A stretch of 41,917 bases of DNA from Flavobacteriales bacterium (GCA_016787985.1 JAEUTC010000199.1:1-41917); one strand, 5' to 3'; positions 9,269 to 17,772 are shown, counted from the stretch's first letter. Program-made: numbers and translations. The notes: generated by a model from the letters alone, not told the origin.

Positions 9269-10279
9269 ATGCTCTGGGTGGGCATGCCCATCATCCGCAA
9301 TACCGTGCTTTCCGCTGGTGGGCATGCGAAAGGCATTGCGGAGATCTGCGCGGCTATGGACATCGCCGTAAAAGACCTTGACGATGCCGAGAAGCGCATC
9401 AGTTTGGATCAAGGCATCGCTGGCATCGTGGCGGCCATGCGTGTATCCGGCGATCCCTTCCTGGCCCTGCACCTGGGAGAGCGCACCAACGTTTCCGCCT
9501 TGGGACTTGCCGGCCTCATCATGGAAAGCAGCAAAGACGCTCTAGCTGTACTCCGCTGCGCCCAGGAATTCACCCAGGCCTTCACCAACGTGCAAACCTT
9601 CAAGTTGGAGACACTGGATCCTGAAGTGCATTTCCACATCGAGCCTGTTCCTGCCTGGACCGAGCGCTCCCCAGAGACCGCGATGTTCGTGACCGATACG
9701 GCTTTCGCTTCCTTGCTCAACCAGTTGTACCTGCTCACGCGCAAGCGCATCACCCCACTGGCCGTGCACTACCGCCAACCAAGGCCAGTTGATACCAAGG
9801 AACACGAGCGCATACTACGCTGCCGACCCGAATTCGATCGCGAGGCCAATCGGATGATCTTCGCAGCGGATGATCTCCGCGTGCCGGTGCTGGGCCACAA
9901 CAAACCGCTCAGCGACATGTTGCGGAACCTTTACGAAGAGCAGGTACGCCGAAGCGTGAGCGGATCCTTCAGCGAGAAGGTGAAGCAGGTGGTGTTCGGG
10001 AACATGCAGGTCTCTTTTCCGTCCCTGGAGGTGATCGCGGAGGTCTTGAACATGACCCCACGCACGTTGCAGCGCAAGCTCTCGATGGAGGGTACCTCGT
10101 TCCGAGCGGTCACCGATGGGTTGAAGCAGGAACTCGCCGAGAATCTACTGGCCAATCCGGCGCTCAGCATCGCTGACATCGCCTATAAGTTGGGCTACTT
10201 CGAACCAACGTCATTCCAACGCGCCTTTCGCCAGTGGACGGGCACTACGCCGATGGAATACCGTAAAAGCAGGAAGTAG
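9269..10279 (+). CDS. AraC-family transcriptional regulator with arabinose-binding-like N-domain
   Basis: The product (336 residues from 9269) has an N-terminal ligand-sensing domain of the Arabinose_bd type (AGGHAKGIAEICAAMDIAVK ... MRVSGDPFLALHLGERTN) and a C-terminal AraC domain with two helix-turn-helices: FPSLEVIAEVLNMTPRTLQR and LSIADIAYKLGYFEPTSFQR, closing with FRQWTGTTPMEYRKS. It binds DNA in response to an unknown small molecule. The start is uncertain: 9233 has a GGGGA upstream, 9284 is also possible, and the open frame continues to 8531 only as antisense of the neighbour. It is divergent from the gene ending its 5' region at 9073, a plausible target. Confidence 0.85.
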   Translation: MLWVGMPIIRNTVLSAGGHAKGIAEICAAMDIAVKDLDDAEKRISLDQGIAGIVAAMRVSGDPFLALHLGERTNVSALGLAGLIMESSKDALAVLRCAQEFTQAFTNVQTFKLETLDPEVHFHIEPVPAWTERSPETAMFVTDTAFASLLNQLYLLTRKRITPLAVHYRQPRPVDTKEHERILRCRPEFDREANRMIFAADDLRVPVLGHNKPLSDMLRNLYEEQVRRSVSGSFSEKVKQVVFGNMQVSFPSLEVIAEVLNMTPRTLQRKLSMEGTSFRAVTDGLKQELAENLLANPALSIADIAYKLGYFEPTSFQRAFRQWTGTTPMEYRKSRK

Positions 10280-10310
10280 CCGGAGTGACCACTTGGCCAC
10301 TCGGCTACTT
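10274..10310 (+). terminator. Hairpin terminator overlapping the AraC-gene stop
   Basis: AAGTAGCCGGAGTG pairs with CACTCGGCTACTT (13 bp, one bulged G). The TAG stop codon lies inside the left arm. Confidence 0.6.
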
Positions 10311-10327
10311 CGGGATCGGACGTAGGG

Positions 10328-10825
10328 TCACCCCCTAGCGCGCGATGGGTCAAGGGCCTTATTGGGGAGTGTAAGTGCCGACAGCATCACCAGGGCGACC
10401 ACGACGAGGAAGGCCAGTCGCACCAAGCTCATGGTCTCCCAACGTGCTGCGCGGACCTGTAGGCTGGCATCTACGGTGGCGCTGTAGGGTGTGGTGGTGA
10501 TCGCGATGAGTTCCGGAACGAAGAAGGCGAACGTGATGATGAGCACCAACACATACCCGCCCAGTGCCAGCGCTATGGTCTTGCGCCGCGGACCTCGCCA
10601 GTTGATCAGCAATGCAGCGGTCATCAAGAGCAAGGTGATGGGATGGATCGGTATCCAGAAGTTCTGGGCCATGAGGCCATAAGGTCCTTGTAACATGGCC
10701 AGGGAAGCCGGAGGTGCAGCGGTCCACTGCGGCACGAAGGCGAGGTGTTCATAGGTGGCGCCACCGATCGCGACGATGTAGCTGAGGGCGGCGATGGAAA
10801 GGAGGAGGTTGGCGGGTCGGAACAT
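10328..10825 (-). CDS. Four-helix membrane protein, DUF1772-like
   Basis: The start at 10825 gives MFRPANLLLSIAALSYIVAI, a membrane helix at the very N-terminus. The 165-residue protein has four transmembrane segments (about 6-24, 53-72, 83-105 and 128-150) with a conserved-looking GGATYEHLAFVPQWTAAPPA loop. Length and layout suit the DUF1772/anthrone-oxygenase-like membrane family, though I assign this only tentatively. The second copy of the 19-bp promoter module lies just upstream, so expression may be matched to the secreted protein at 7613-9073. Confidence 0.65.
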   Translation of the reverse strand: MFRPANLLLSIAALSYIVAIGGATYEHLAFVPQWTAAPPASLAMLQGPYGLMAQNFWIPIHPITLLLMTAALLINWRGPRRKTIALALGGYVLVLIITFAFFVPELIAITTTPYSATVDASLQVRAARWETMSLVRLAFLVVVALVMLSALTLPNKALDPSRARG

Positions 10826-10834
10826 GGCTCTTGT

Positions 10835-10853
10835 GTTGATGGCACAAAAGTCC
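10835..10853 (-). promoter_or_regulatory. Shared 19-bp promoter module, copy 2
   Basis: Identical to 9085-9103. The GACTTTTG core lies at 10845-10852, 19 bp before the ATG at 10825. Confidence 0.45.
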
Positions 10854-10890
10854 AGGGGTCGCACACGCAAGGGTATGGCTGAAAGCGACA

Positions 10891-10917
10891 AAGGGCCATC
10901 CTTTCATGACAGCCCTT
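10891..10917 (-). terminator. Possible terminator after the small membrane-protein gene
   Basis: AAGGGC and GCCCTT arms around a 15-nt loop, 26 bp after the 3' end of the minus-strand gene at 10943-11302. No strong T run follows. Confidence 0.35.
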
Positions 10918-10942
10918 CGTTGCTACGATCCATGGGTGAAGT

Positions 10943-11302
10943 TCAAAGCACCTTCATCCCACGCCGCTCCAGAAGGCCATGCACCACGTACAGCAGCCCC
11001 GGCATCACCATCACCAGGAACGTCAGTTGGATCAGGTCGGGTCGGAGGAGGACCAGCAGCACTGTGCTGCCAACGGCAATAGCACCGCCCAGCAAGGGCC
11101 AGCGATAAGCCAATGCGAGACCGATGATGGTACACACCGGGAAGAGCAAGAATCCGATGAGGTCACGGGTATCGCGGAAATGCAGGCCGTCAGCCTCGCT
11201 GGAGTCTCCGGTGAGGGTGCCGATGAGCATGAATACCAAGAAGGCCAGAAGTGCTGTACCCAAGATGCGGGCCATCCAAGCAAGAAGGCGTGTGGTGTCC
11301 AT
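10943..11302 (-). CDS. Small four-helix integral membrane protein, unknown function
   Basis: The 119-residue product is mostly hydrophobic, with four predicted membrane helices (about 10-30, 45-65, 68-86 and 88-108) and short loops; HFRDTRDLIG between helices 1 and 2 is the only polar stretch. No family motif is recognised. The ATG at 11302 begins MDTTRLLAWMARILG, a reasonable membrane-protein start. It is separated by 117 bp from the DUF1772-like gene on the same strand and could be cotranscribed with it, although a weak hairpin lies between. Confidence 0.55.
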   Translation of the reverse strand: MDTTRLLAWMARILGTALLAFLVFMLIGTLTGDSSEADGLHFRDTRDLIGFLLFPVCTIIGLALAYRWPLLGGAIAVGSTVLLVLLRPDLIQLTFLVMVMPGLLYVVHGLLERRGMKVL

Positions 11303-11553
11303 GGGTTGGTGTTTTCAGTGGGTGAAAATAGGTCTACCGCAAAAGGCTGTTGCTGATGTTCATCAAACGTCTTCTAGACGCGATCCTTGTCCAGTCAGGG
11401 GTCGCTCCGGGTCCATTCTTCAGCCTTGCCCTACCACGAGTGGGATCGATCCACCTGATCGAGCTGTTCGATGGCACGCGGATGGAGCGGCAACGCGTAG
11501 TGCACTGATCCAGGCCGTCGAGCTATCGTTCGGTGGCAAAGGCTGAACGCTGC
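11303..11553. other. Intergenic region without a supported gene
   Basis: 251 bp between two minus-strand genes. The frames here have unfavourable third-position composition and no recognisable product. It probably holds the promoter of the small membrane protein and the 3' end of the feo operon; no clear terminator hairpin was found. Confidence 0.4.
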
Positions 11554-11766
11554 TCACGAGCCCAGCTGCCCGCTGGAGCAGGCCCCGCAGGTACTGCAAG
11601 CGGAGCACCCGGAGGATCGGCGCTGTTGCAGCGTGGCAGGTAGTGCACCGTGCCGTGCCGTGCTGGTGCGTCCCACCAACTTTTTACGCCAGTTCACAGG
11701 CATCCACTGCCAGCTCACATAGGCCACCGCGCTCAGTACGATCGCTATCGTCAGTACGGTCTGCAT
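11554..11766 (-). CDS. FeoB-associated Cys-rich membrane protein
   Basis: This 70-residue protein has one N-terminal transmembrane helix (QTVLTIAIVLSAVAYVSWQW), a basic stretch and a cysteine-rich tail (GCSACSTCGACSSG), the hallmark of the short proteins encoded after feoB in many bacteria. The tail may receive or shield Fe(II) at the cytoplasmic mouth of FeoB. Its ATG overlaps the TGA of feoB by one base (11766), so translation is coupled. The position as third gene of feoA-feoB-X confirms the call. Confidence 0.85.
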   Translation of the reverse strand: MQTVLTIAIVLSAVAYVSWQWMPVNWRKKLVGRTSTARHGALPATLQQRRSSGCSACSTCGACSSGQLGS

Positions 11767-13616
11767 CAGGCCGCGGTGAGGAAGTTGGTCAGCTGGTAGG
11801 TCACCAGGCTTGCAAGGTATGCCAGGGCGAAAAGGTATCCGCCCATGATCCACATGTACTTCCACGAGTTCGTTTCGCGCTTCACCGTAACGAAGGTGCT
11901 CAGGCATTGCGGCGCGAAGACGATCCACAGCAGCAAGGAGAGTTTGGTGCCCAGCGACCATTCTGTGGCGATGCGCGCTTGCAACTGGCTGCCCACCTCA
12001 TCTTCATCGCCTTCCATGGCGTACACCATGCCCAAGGAACTCACCACCACCTCGCGGGCGGCCATCCCGGGCACCAGGGCGATGGAGATGTGTTCGTTGA
12101 AGCCGATGGGCGCGAAGACATATTGCAACGCATGTCCGATCTCGCCCGCCAGACTGCGTTCGATCGGCGTGCCCTGCGCATGCGTGCGTGGTGAAGGGAT
12201 GGTGTACAAGGCCCACATGATGATGGTGAGCGCCAGGATGATCGTGCCCACACGACGCAGGAAGATCATCGCACGTTCCCAGAGGCCGATGATGAGGCTT
12301 CGCGGATCGGGCCATTGGTAGCTGGGCAGTTCCATCAGCAAGCTGGATCGTTCATGCGTGGCGCGCGATCGCTTCATCACCCACGCCACGCTCATGGCGG
12401 AGACGATGCCAAGCGCGTACAACCCGATCATGAGCAAGGTGGCCAGCAGCGGTTGCCCGGGGAACAAGGCGGCGATGATCAGCGTGTACACCGGGATGCG
12501 CGCGGAGCAGGCCATCAACGGCGCGATCATGATGGTGGTGAGCCGGTCGCGCCAGTTGGTGATGGTGCGGGTGGCCATTATGCCCGGGATGGCGCACGCG
12601 AAGCTGGAGAGCAACGGGATGAACGAACGTCCCGAGAGGCCTGCTCGGCTCATCGGTTTGTCCAGCAGGAAGGCGGCACGCGGGAGATAGCCGGAGTCTT
12701 CCAAGGCCAGGATGAAGAAGAAGAGGATCAGGATCTGCGGCAGGAACACGAACACACCACCCGCCCCGCCTATGATGCCTTCCACCACCAGTCCGCGCAA
12801 AAGGCCGTCTTCCATGGCACCTTCCACCAGACCTCCCAACCAAGCGAAGGCACCTTCCACATAGCCCGTGAGCCAGCCGCCGATGGAGAACACCGAAACG
12901 AACGTGACGAACAGGATGATCCCGAGGACCAGCAGCCCCCAGAACGGATGCATCATGATCCGGTCGATGCGTTCGCTCGGATCGGCGTCCACGGCGGGTT
13001 CCTTCACCGTGGCGCGGAAGATGCGCAGCACTTCTTGTTGTGTCTGTCGCACCTCCTCGATGCCTTGAGCCGCCCAAGTGGAGCTCCCGCGCGCCGGGAC
13101 TGGTCGGTCCAAGTGGTCTTCCAGCGCACGTGCACCGCGTGTGCCGATGCTCACGGTGGGCACCACGGGGATGCCGAGGTGCTGCGCCAAGCTCTTCACA
13201 TCGATGGTGATGCCGAGCTTTTCGGCGCGGTCCATCTTGTTCAACGCCACCACCAAGGGAATGCCGAGCCGTCGGGCTTCCAGCACCATGCGCAGGTGCA
13301 GCCGCAGGTTGGTGGCATCCACTACGCAAACCAACAGGTCGGGCAGTGCTTCAGAGCTGTGACCGGTGATCACATCGCGTGTCACGGCTTCATCATTCGA
13401 GAGCGCGTTGAGACTATAGGCGCCGGGGAGGTCGAGCACTTTCACGCTACGCCCGGCCGGTGTGCGCAGCGTGCCCTCCTTGCGTTCCACCGTCACACCG
13501 GCATAGTTGGCCACCTTCTGGCGGCTACCGGTCAAGAGGTTGAAGAGGGCGGTCTTGCCACAGTTCGGGTTGCCGAGCAGGGCGATACGCCCGGGATGGT
13601 GCACCGCTTGGGTCAT
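11766..13616 (-). CDS. feoB: Ferrous iron transporter FeoB
   Basis: FeoB imports Fe(II) across the inner membrane and carries a cytoplasmic G domain. This 616-residue copy has G1 GNPNCGKT (~16-23), G2 around AGVTVERK, G3 DLPG, G4 NKMD and a helical insertion domain, followed by the membrane core with two Gate regions and the FeoB C domain (GRSFIPLLSSFACAIPGIMA, LMACSARIPVYTLII). The Cys in SSFACAIPG and in MACSARIPVY are the conserved membrane cysteines. It is shorter than the E. coli protein (773) but within the family range. It lies 2 bp after feoA and overlaps the Cys-rich gene by one base. Confidence 0.97.
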   Translation of the reverse strand: MTQAVHHPGRIALLGNPNCGKTALFNLLTGSRQKVANYAGVTVERKEGTLRTPAGRSVKVLDLPGAYSLNALSNDEAVTRDVITGHSSEALPDLLVCVVDATNLRLHLRMVLEARRLGIPLVVALNKMDRAEKLGITIDVKSLAQHLGIPVVPTVSIGTRGARALEDHLDRPVPARGSSTWAAQGIEEVRQTQQEVLRIFRATVKEPAVDADPSERIDRIMMHPFWGLLVLGIILFVTFVSVFSIGGWLTGYVEGAFAWLGGLVEGAMEDGLLRGLVVEGIIGGAGGVFVFLPQILILFFFILALEDSGYLPRAAFLLDKPMSRAGLSGRSFIPLLSSFACAIPGIMATRTITNWRDRLTTIMIAPLMACSARIPVYTLIIAALFPGQPLLATLLMIGLYALGIVSAMSVAWVMKRSRATHERSSLLMELPSYQWPDPRSLIIGLWERAMIFLRRVGTIILALTIIMWALYTIPSPRTHAQGTPIERSLAGEIGHALQYVFAPIGFNEHISIALVPGMAAREVVVSSLGMVYAMEGDEDEVGSQLQARIATEWSLGTKLSLLLWIVFAPQCLSTFVTVKRETNSWKYMWIMGGYLFALAYLASLVTYQLTNFLTAA

Positions 13617-13618
13617 GG

Positions 13619-13888
13619 TCAGGGGTGCGGTTCCACGAGAATGAACGATGCCTCATGACGGCGCAGGGCGAAGGTGGTGTGTCCCACACGCACGGCCATT
13701 GGCTCGCGTCCGTGGAAACCTTCCGCTACGATACGGACCCGTTCCCCCGGCACGAAACCGAGTTCCACCAAGCGCAACACCAGGTCACGGTCCGCACCGT
13801 TCGGTGGGACCATCACATCGCTGACCGTGGCCCAGCACTGATCGGGCAGTTGGTGCAGGCGCAAGGGGACGGTTCCGCGGTCGGCCAT
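13619..13888 (-). CDS. feoA: FeoA, SH3-like partner of FeoB
   Basis: This 89-residue cytoplasmic protein has the FeoA SH3-like fold: LVLRLVELGFVPGERVRIVA, then EPMAVRVGHTTFALRRHEAS. It is required for or stimulates Fe(II) uptake by FeoB. First gene of a tight feoA-feoB-Cys-rich operon. A GACCTTTG box (13899-13906) lies 10 bp upstream of the ATG. No Fur or DtxR operator could be recognised with confidence in the 145-bp divergent region. Confidence 0.93.
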   Translation of the reverse strand: MADRGTVPLRLHQLPDQCWATVSDVMVPPNGADRDLVLRLVELGFVPGERVRIVAEGFHGREPMAVRVGHTTFALRRHEASFILVEPHP

Positions 13889-13898
13889 GGGAGGGGTG

Positions 13899-13906
13899 CA
13901 AAGGTC
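13899..13906 (-). promoter_or_regulatory. Probable -7 box of the feo operon (GACCTTTG)
   Basis: One mismatch to TAnnTTTG, 10 bp before the feoA ATG on the minus strand. The same octamer precedes ytxJ at 20673-20680. Confidence 0.5.
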
Positions 13907-14021
13907 TTCACCGGTGTGGCATCACCAAATCCCCCGATCAGGGTACCGGCGCAGGGGCACCATGACCATCCGATCGTTGAAAGACCGTGCGGCGCCCGGT
14001 GTCAGGGGTCGAGGCCCGTGG

Positions 14022-14029
14022 TTCCTTTG
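14022..14029 (+). promoter_or_regulatory. Probable -7 box (TTCCTTTG) of the degenerate 2H protein gene
   Basis: One mismatch to TAnnTTTG, 4 bp before the ATG at 14034. Transcription would begin at or next to the start codon (near-leaderless). Confidence 0.4.
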
Positions 14030-14033
14030 TGGT

Positions 14034-14639
14034 ATGGCACGCAAGGCCACCGTGGACGCCCTGTCGTTGTTCGACACGCTCGTCTACACCTGTCAGTACC
14101 GGTTGGTGATCGATCCGGCCAGCCACCTGGCCGCGCGCATCATGGAGTGGCGGCAGGCCCTGCGCGAGCGCATCGGCACCTTCAACGAAGCATACCAGAT
14201 GCCGGGTATCGTGCTCTTCCAAAGTGAATTGCCTCCCGAATACGAGGGTCCTTTGGCCGATACCATCGCACGGGGAACGGCCGGTTTTCCACCGTTCGCG
14301 CTCAACTTGGGCGGTATGGTGCACGGTGATGATCGCAAGAGCATCCACATCGAACTGGGGGAGAAGGGCACCATCGCTGCCCTACGCCAACGGGTGGTAG
14401 ACAATGTGCGGGCGAACCGGCGTATCAAGAAGCTGGGGGTCGCGGTGGAAGAACACCCACGGTTGGTGATCGCATCGGGCCTGAAAGCCGATCAATTCAC
14501 CACGGCTTGGGCTTTGCTCGGCAACCAGGGTGGCATGATCCAGCAGCGCGTGAGCGATGTGGTGTTGATGAAACGCGAGCTCGATACCACGAGCATCGAT
14601 CAGCACGTGCGCACCTTCCCGCTGGAGATGACGGCCTGA
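14034..14639 (+). CDS. 2'-5' RNA ligase-like (2H phosphoesterase) protein lacking both HxT motifs
   Basis: This 201-residue protein aligns along its length with the intact 2H phosphoesterase encoded at 17172-17723: shared EWRQALRERIGTF/IREALRALIGDF, PPEYEGPLADTIA/PEEFGDLIATGIA and ASGLKADQFTTAWALL/AAGLRPGQFRSAWVML. Both catalytic HxT positions are replaced: MPHVTLF is MPGIVLF (residues 56-62) and HPHLTIA is HPRLVIA (141-147). Catalysis by the normal 2H mechanism is therefore not expected; RNA or nucleotide binding may remain. The start at 14034 is chosen from the promoter box ending 4 bp upstream; an in-frame ATG at 13887 would overlap the feo promoter. It is divergent from feoA. Confidence 0.75.
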   Translation: MARKATVDALSLFDTLVYTCQYRLVIDPASHLAARIMEWRQALRERIGTFNEAYQMPGIVLFQSELPPEYEGPLADTIARGTAGFPPFALNLGGMVHGDDRKSIHIELGEKGTIAALRQRVVDNVRANRRIKKLGVAVEEHPRLVIASGLKADQFTTAWALLGNQGGMIQQRVSDVVLMKRELDTTSIDQHVRTFPLEMTA

Positions 14640-14659
14640 TAGCTTCCTCGGCGCTTTCA

Positions 14660-14667
14660 CATCTTTG
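14660..14667 (+). promoter_or_regulatory. Probable -7 box (CATCTTTG) of the S41 peptidase gene
   Basis: One mismatch to TAnnTTTG, ending 5 bp before the ATG at 14673. Confidence 0.4.
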
Positions 14668-14672
14668 CCGTC

Positions 14673-16187
14673 ATGCGTACTGGCTCACTCACGCGCGTCC
14701 ACCGCGTTCTGCTCTTCGCCTTCGTCACCCTTTCACCAGTTATCCTGCACGCGCAGCCGTGCGATTGCCCGGCCAACTTCGCGTGGATGGTGAAGACCTT
14801 CGCCGAGAACGACGCGGGGTATAGCACCGTGGTGGAGAAGCGCGGAAAGGCCGACTACGAGCGGCATATGCAAGCGTTCCGGCTGCGTGCCGATAGCATG
14901 AAGACCGTGCAGACCTGCCAGCCGGTGCTGAACGAATGGCTGCAGTACTTCCGCCACGGACATATCGGCATTTGGCCCACCAATGGCTTTCAAGGGGATG
15001 CCTCATCAACAGAGCAGGCGCCCAAGACCGTTGATCCCGGCCAGGTGGACCTTACCGAAGCGGAGCTCCGCAAACGCTTGGAAGGCAAGGGCTACAAGGC
15101 CCATCCGGTGGAAGGCATTTGGCGGATGGGTGAATACCACCTCGGTATCGTACGCATGGGGAAGTCTTCCACCTTCAAGGCCGTGGTGCTGGCCTGGGGC
15201 AACGCCAATTCACAACCCAAGGACGTGAAGGCCGAGCTCTCCCTCAACGCTGCAGGTGATAGTCTGAATGGAACGTACTACGCCACCACCACGTTGGCTG
15301 ACAAGGTCGTGCCCGGCAAAACGCCCATGCCCGTTAGTGCCTTCGTGAAAGGCGATGATCAAGGCCTGCTCGACCTCTTCGGCCTTTGGGAACGCGTCTA
15401 CCCCAAGCGCACCATCTCCGAATTGGATCGGATCGAATTGCGTTGGAACAATGGGGAAGGTCCCTACGCCATGGCACTGAACGATCGCACCATGTTCCTG
15501 CGGATCAATTCGTTCAATATGGACCAGAAGCCGCTGATCGATAGCGTGCTCGCCGCGAACGATGCCGCGATCCAGGCACGTCCCAACCTCATCATCGACA
15601 TCCGTAACGGCACGGGCGGTGGCGATGCAGCCTACGCCGGACTGATGCCCTACCTGTACACCACACCCATTCGTTCCGTCGATGTTTCACTGCACGCCAC
15701 TCCCATGAATGCCGATGCCTACGAGGGCTATGTGCGCTACTTTCCCGAGGATACATCCACCGCCAACTACCTCGTTCGGGTGGCTGAGCGCATGCGCAAG
15801 AACCTCGGGACCTATATCCCACGTGATGAAGAGGGGCGGCGCGTGCAGGTCGATAGCAGCTTCACCCAGAAACCCATGCCGCAGCGTGTGGCCATCGTTT
15901 GCAACCAACGCAACGGTAGTACCGATGAACAGTTCCTGCTCGAAGCGAAGACCAGTTGGAAGGTGAAGGTCTTCGGAAAGCCCACCATGGGCGCATTGGA
16001 CGTGAGCAACCTCAACGAAGTGACCTCACCCGATGGCCTGCTCACCATGGCCTACGCCATGAGCCGCAGTTACCGCATCCCCGACTTCATGATCGATGAT
16101 CACGGGATCCAACCGGACCACTTCCTGGATGATGCCATTCCAGAAGACCAGTGGATCCGCTACGTGCAGCGCGTGTTGGAACGCTGA
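14673..16187 (+). CDS. Secreted S41 family (C-terminal processing) peptidase
   Basis: This 504-residue protein has a signal peptide (about residues 1-28, ending LHAQ) followed by PCDCPANF. The C-terminal half is an S41 fold: LIIDIRNGTGGGD (~306-318), then IVCNQRNGSTDEQFLLEAK with probable nucleophile S416 and a nearby Lys (K426). The N-terminal half has a helical pair (residues 35-105) and a beta domain in place of a recognisable PDZ. It probably degrades peptides or damaged proteins in the periplasm or outside the cell. Its TGA abuts the TCA stop complement of the convergent SRAP gene, forming TGATCA. Confidence 0.82.
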   Translation: MRTGSLTRVHRVLLFAFVTLSPVILHAQPCDCPANFAWMVKTFAENDAGYSTVVEKRGKADYERHMQAFRLRADSMKTVQTCQPVLNEWLQYFRHGHIGIWPTNGFQGDASSTEQAPKTVDPGQVDLTEAELRKRLEGKGYKAHPVEGIWRMGEYHLGIVRMGKSSTFKAVVLAWGNANSQPKDVKAELSLNAAGDSLNGTYYATTTLADKVVPGKTPMPVSAFVKGDDQGLLDLFGLWERVYPKRTISELDRIELRWNNGEGPYAMALNDRTMFLRINSFNMDQKPLIDSVLAANDAAIQARPNLIIDIRNGTGGGDAAYAGLMPYLYTTPIRSVDVSLHATPMNADAYEGYVRYFPEDTSTANYLVRVAERMRKNLGTYIPRDEEGRRVQVDSSFTQKPMPQRVAIVCNQRNGSTDEQFLLEAKTSWKVKVFGKPTMGALDVSNLNEVTSPDGLLTMAYAMSRSYRIPDFMIDDHGIQPDHFLDDAIPEDQWIRYVQRVLER

Positions 16188-16961
16188 TCACCACAACGGA
16201 TCGGCCAACAGCAGCTCGGGGTACTCATAGGGGTCGCTGGCCTTCGGTGTATTGCCGCTCCCGCTCTTGCCCAAGAGGGGTGCCACCGGGTAGGCGGTCA
16301 TCGCATCGGTCGGGTAGGGGCGAACGAGCCGCATCAACGCATCCATATCGGTACGGCTGTTCACCGGGGCCAGCCAGTGCTCCTCTTCTGCTTCCGTTAG
16401 TATGACAGGCATGCGTGCGCCATCCACCTTCGGGTTGTTGTGGATCCGCCGCATCAGGTCGTTGGGCTCGCAGGTCACGATGCTGAAGGTGCGGCGGACG
16501 TTGCCACTGTTCTTGTCCTTCCATTCATCCCATAAACCAGCCAGGGCGAAGTGTGGCCGGTCCTTCAGGTGGATGAAGTACGGGTAGGTGCGTTTGCCGA
16601 AATGGTGGTGCTCGTAGAAGCCTTCTACGAAGACGAGGCAGCGTTTACTCTCTGCCGAGATACGAAAGGACGGTTTCTCCAACATGCTCTCCCCGCGTGC
16701 GATCAAGGTGCGGTTGCGGATCTCATCGGCCTGGCCGCTGTCCTTCACCCAAGCGGGGATCAAGCCCCACGACATCAATTGTGGTTCGCGTGGGGCATCG
16801 CTGGTGTAGATCACCTGTTCCGGATGATCGAAGCCGTTCGCGAAATGCAGGTCCATTTCCGGGTGCAGGAGCCGGTTCAGCTTTTCCACGGCACCACTAT
16901 CCCCGCGGCTCTTGGCGATGCGGAGGCTCATCTCAGTGCGGGCTTTCGTTCCGTAGCACAT
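16188..16961 (-). CDS. SRAP (YedK/HMCES) family abasic-site DNA-protein crosslinking protein
   Basis: SRAP proteins trap abasic sites in single-stranded DNA through a thiazolidine link to the N-terminal cysteine, protecting replication forks. In this 257-residue protein Cys2 is in place (MCYGT), as are SWGLIPAWVKD, NRTLIARGES, the glutamate of GFYE and the HNNP...ARMPVIL segment that carries the active-site histidine. The usual tryptophan after GFYE is a histidine here (GFYEHHH). The Met must be removed for Cys2 to react. Converges with the S41 gene without spacing. No SOS box was identified. Confidence 0.93.
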   Translation of the reverse strand: MCYGTKARTEMSLRIAKSRGDSGAVEKLNRLLHPEMDLHFANGFDHPEQVIYTSDAPREPQLMSWGLIPAWVKDSGQADEIRNRTLIARGESMLEKPSFRISAESKRCLVFVEGFYEHHHFGKRTYPYFIHLKDRPHFALAGLWDEWKDKNSGNVRRTFSIVTCEPNDLMRRIHNNPKVDGARMPVILTEAEEEHWLAPVNSRTDMDALMRLVRPYPTDAMTAYPVAPLLGKSGSGNTPKASDPYEYPELLLADPLW

Positions 16962-17171
16962 GGTCAGGTCGTTCTTAGAAATGGTGGTATGCGATGTGGG
17001 ACATCCACTCGGCCGAAGGGGTGAAGTTACCTGCCATCATGATGATCACCTTCAGGCTGGGATCGCAGGCTCGCAACGCCGGTGTGGGCAGCGGGAAGAG
17101 GATCAAGGCCTGTTCCGCACCAACGGATGTCTTGACGCTTCATTTCCTTCCGCATCTTCGCATCGTCAAGT

Positions 17172-17723
17172 ATGATAGCTACGCATCGTTACCTGGCGAT
17201 CATCGCCCCACCGCCACCCATCGCCAAAGAGGTGGTGCGGATCCGCGAGGCCTTGCGCGCCTTGATCGGAGACTTCCACGGATGGAAGTTGATGCCACAC
17301 GTGACCCTTTTCCTGGCCGATGTTCCGGAGGAGTTCGGTGATCTCATCGCTACCGGTATCGCTGCCGGGGTGCGACACAGCAAGGCGTTCGACCTGCACT
17401 ACGACGGGATCACGCATTTCCCGGATGAACACACCATTTATGTGGATCCGCTCGAGAAGGCGGCCATCGGAACACTGCGGACCGCGATCGTGGACAGTGT
17501 CCAGGCCATCGGTGCATTGAAGGAGTACGTACGGTCGACCGATCATCCGCATCTCACCATCGCCGCCGGTCTTCGGCCCGGTCAGTTCAGGTCCGCTTGG
17601 GTCATGCTGACGCCGCATGTCTTCAACGCGGTGCATCCGGTGGAACATGTGGTCCTACTGCGGCGCGCGCTGCGCCCAGGCTCCGAGTACGAGGTGCTCC
17701 GTGAATTCCCGCTCGGGAAGTGA
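17172..17723 (+). CDS. 2'-5' RNA ligase superfamily (2H phosphoesterase) protein
   Basis: 2H phosphoesterases act on cyclic phosphates or 2'-5' linkages in RNA and nucleotides. This 183-residue protein carries both catalytic motifs: HVT at 43-45 (MPHVTLFL) and HLT at 127-129 (HPHLTIAAG), about 80 residues apart as expected. It is a paralogue of the degenerate protein at 14034-14639, separated from it by two unrelated genes. The start at 17172 places MIATHRYLAIIAP at the first beta strand. An ATCTTCG box, similar to the NAnnTTTG elements, lies 16 bp upstream. The 210 bp before it hold no gene. Confidence 0.85.
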   Translation: MIATHRYLAIIAPPPPIAKEVVRIREALRALIGDFHGWKLMPHVTLFLADVPEEFGDLIATGIAAGVRHSKAFDLHYDGITHFPDEHTIYVDPLEKAAIGTLRTAIVDSVQAIGALKEYVRSTDHPHLTIAAGLRPGQFRSAWVMLTPHVFNAVHPVEHVVLLRRALRPGSEYEVLREFPLGK

Positions 17724-17772
17724 CCGCGTACGGTGGTGACCTGTCGGTCTTGCAGTAGGTTGATCGTACTTC

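Noticed and set aside
12315..13658. A 447-residue plus-strand ORF
   Set aside because: Antisense of feoB, with low-complexity His/Gly/Arg composition typical of a shadow frame.
16962..17171. A small plus-strand gene before the 2H phosphoesterase
   Set aside because: The candidate frames overlap neighbours, lack recognisable features and have poor codon composition; treated as non-coding.
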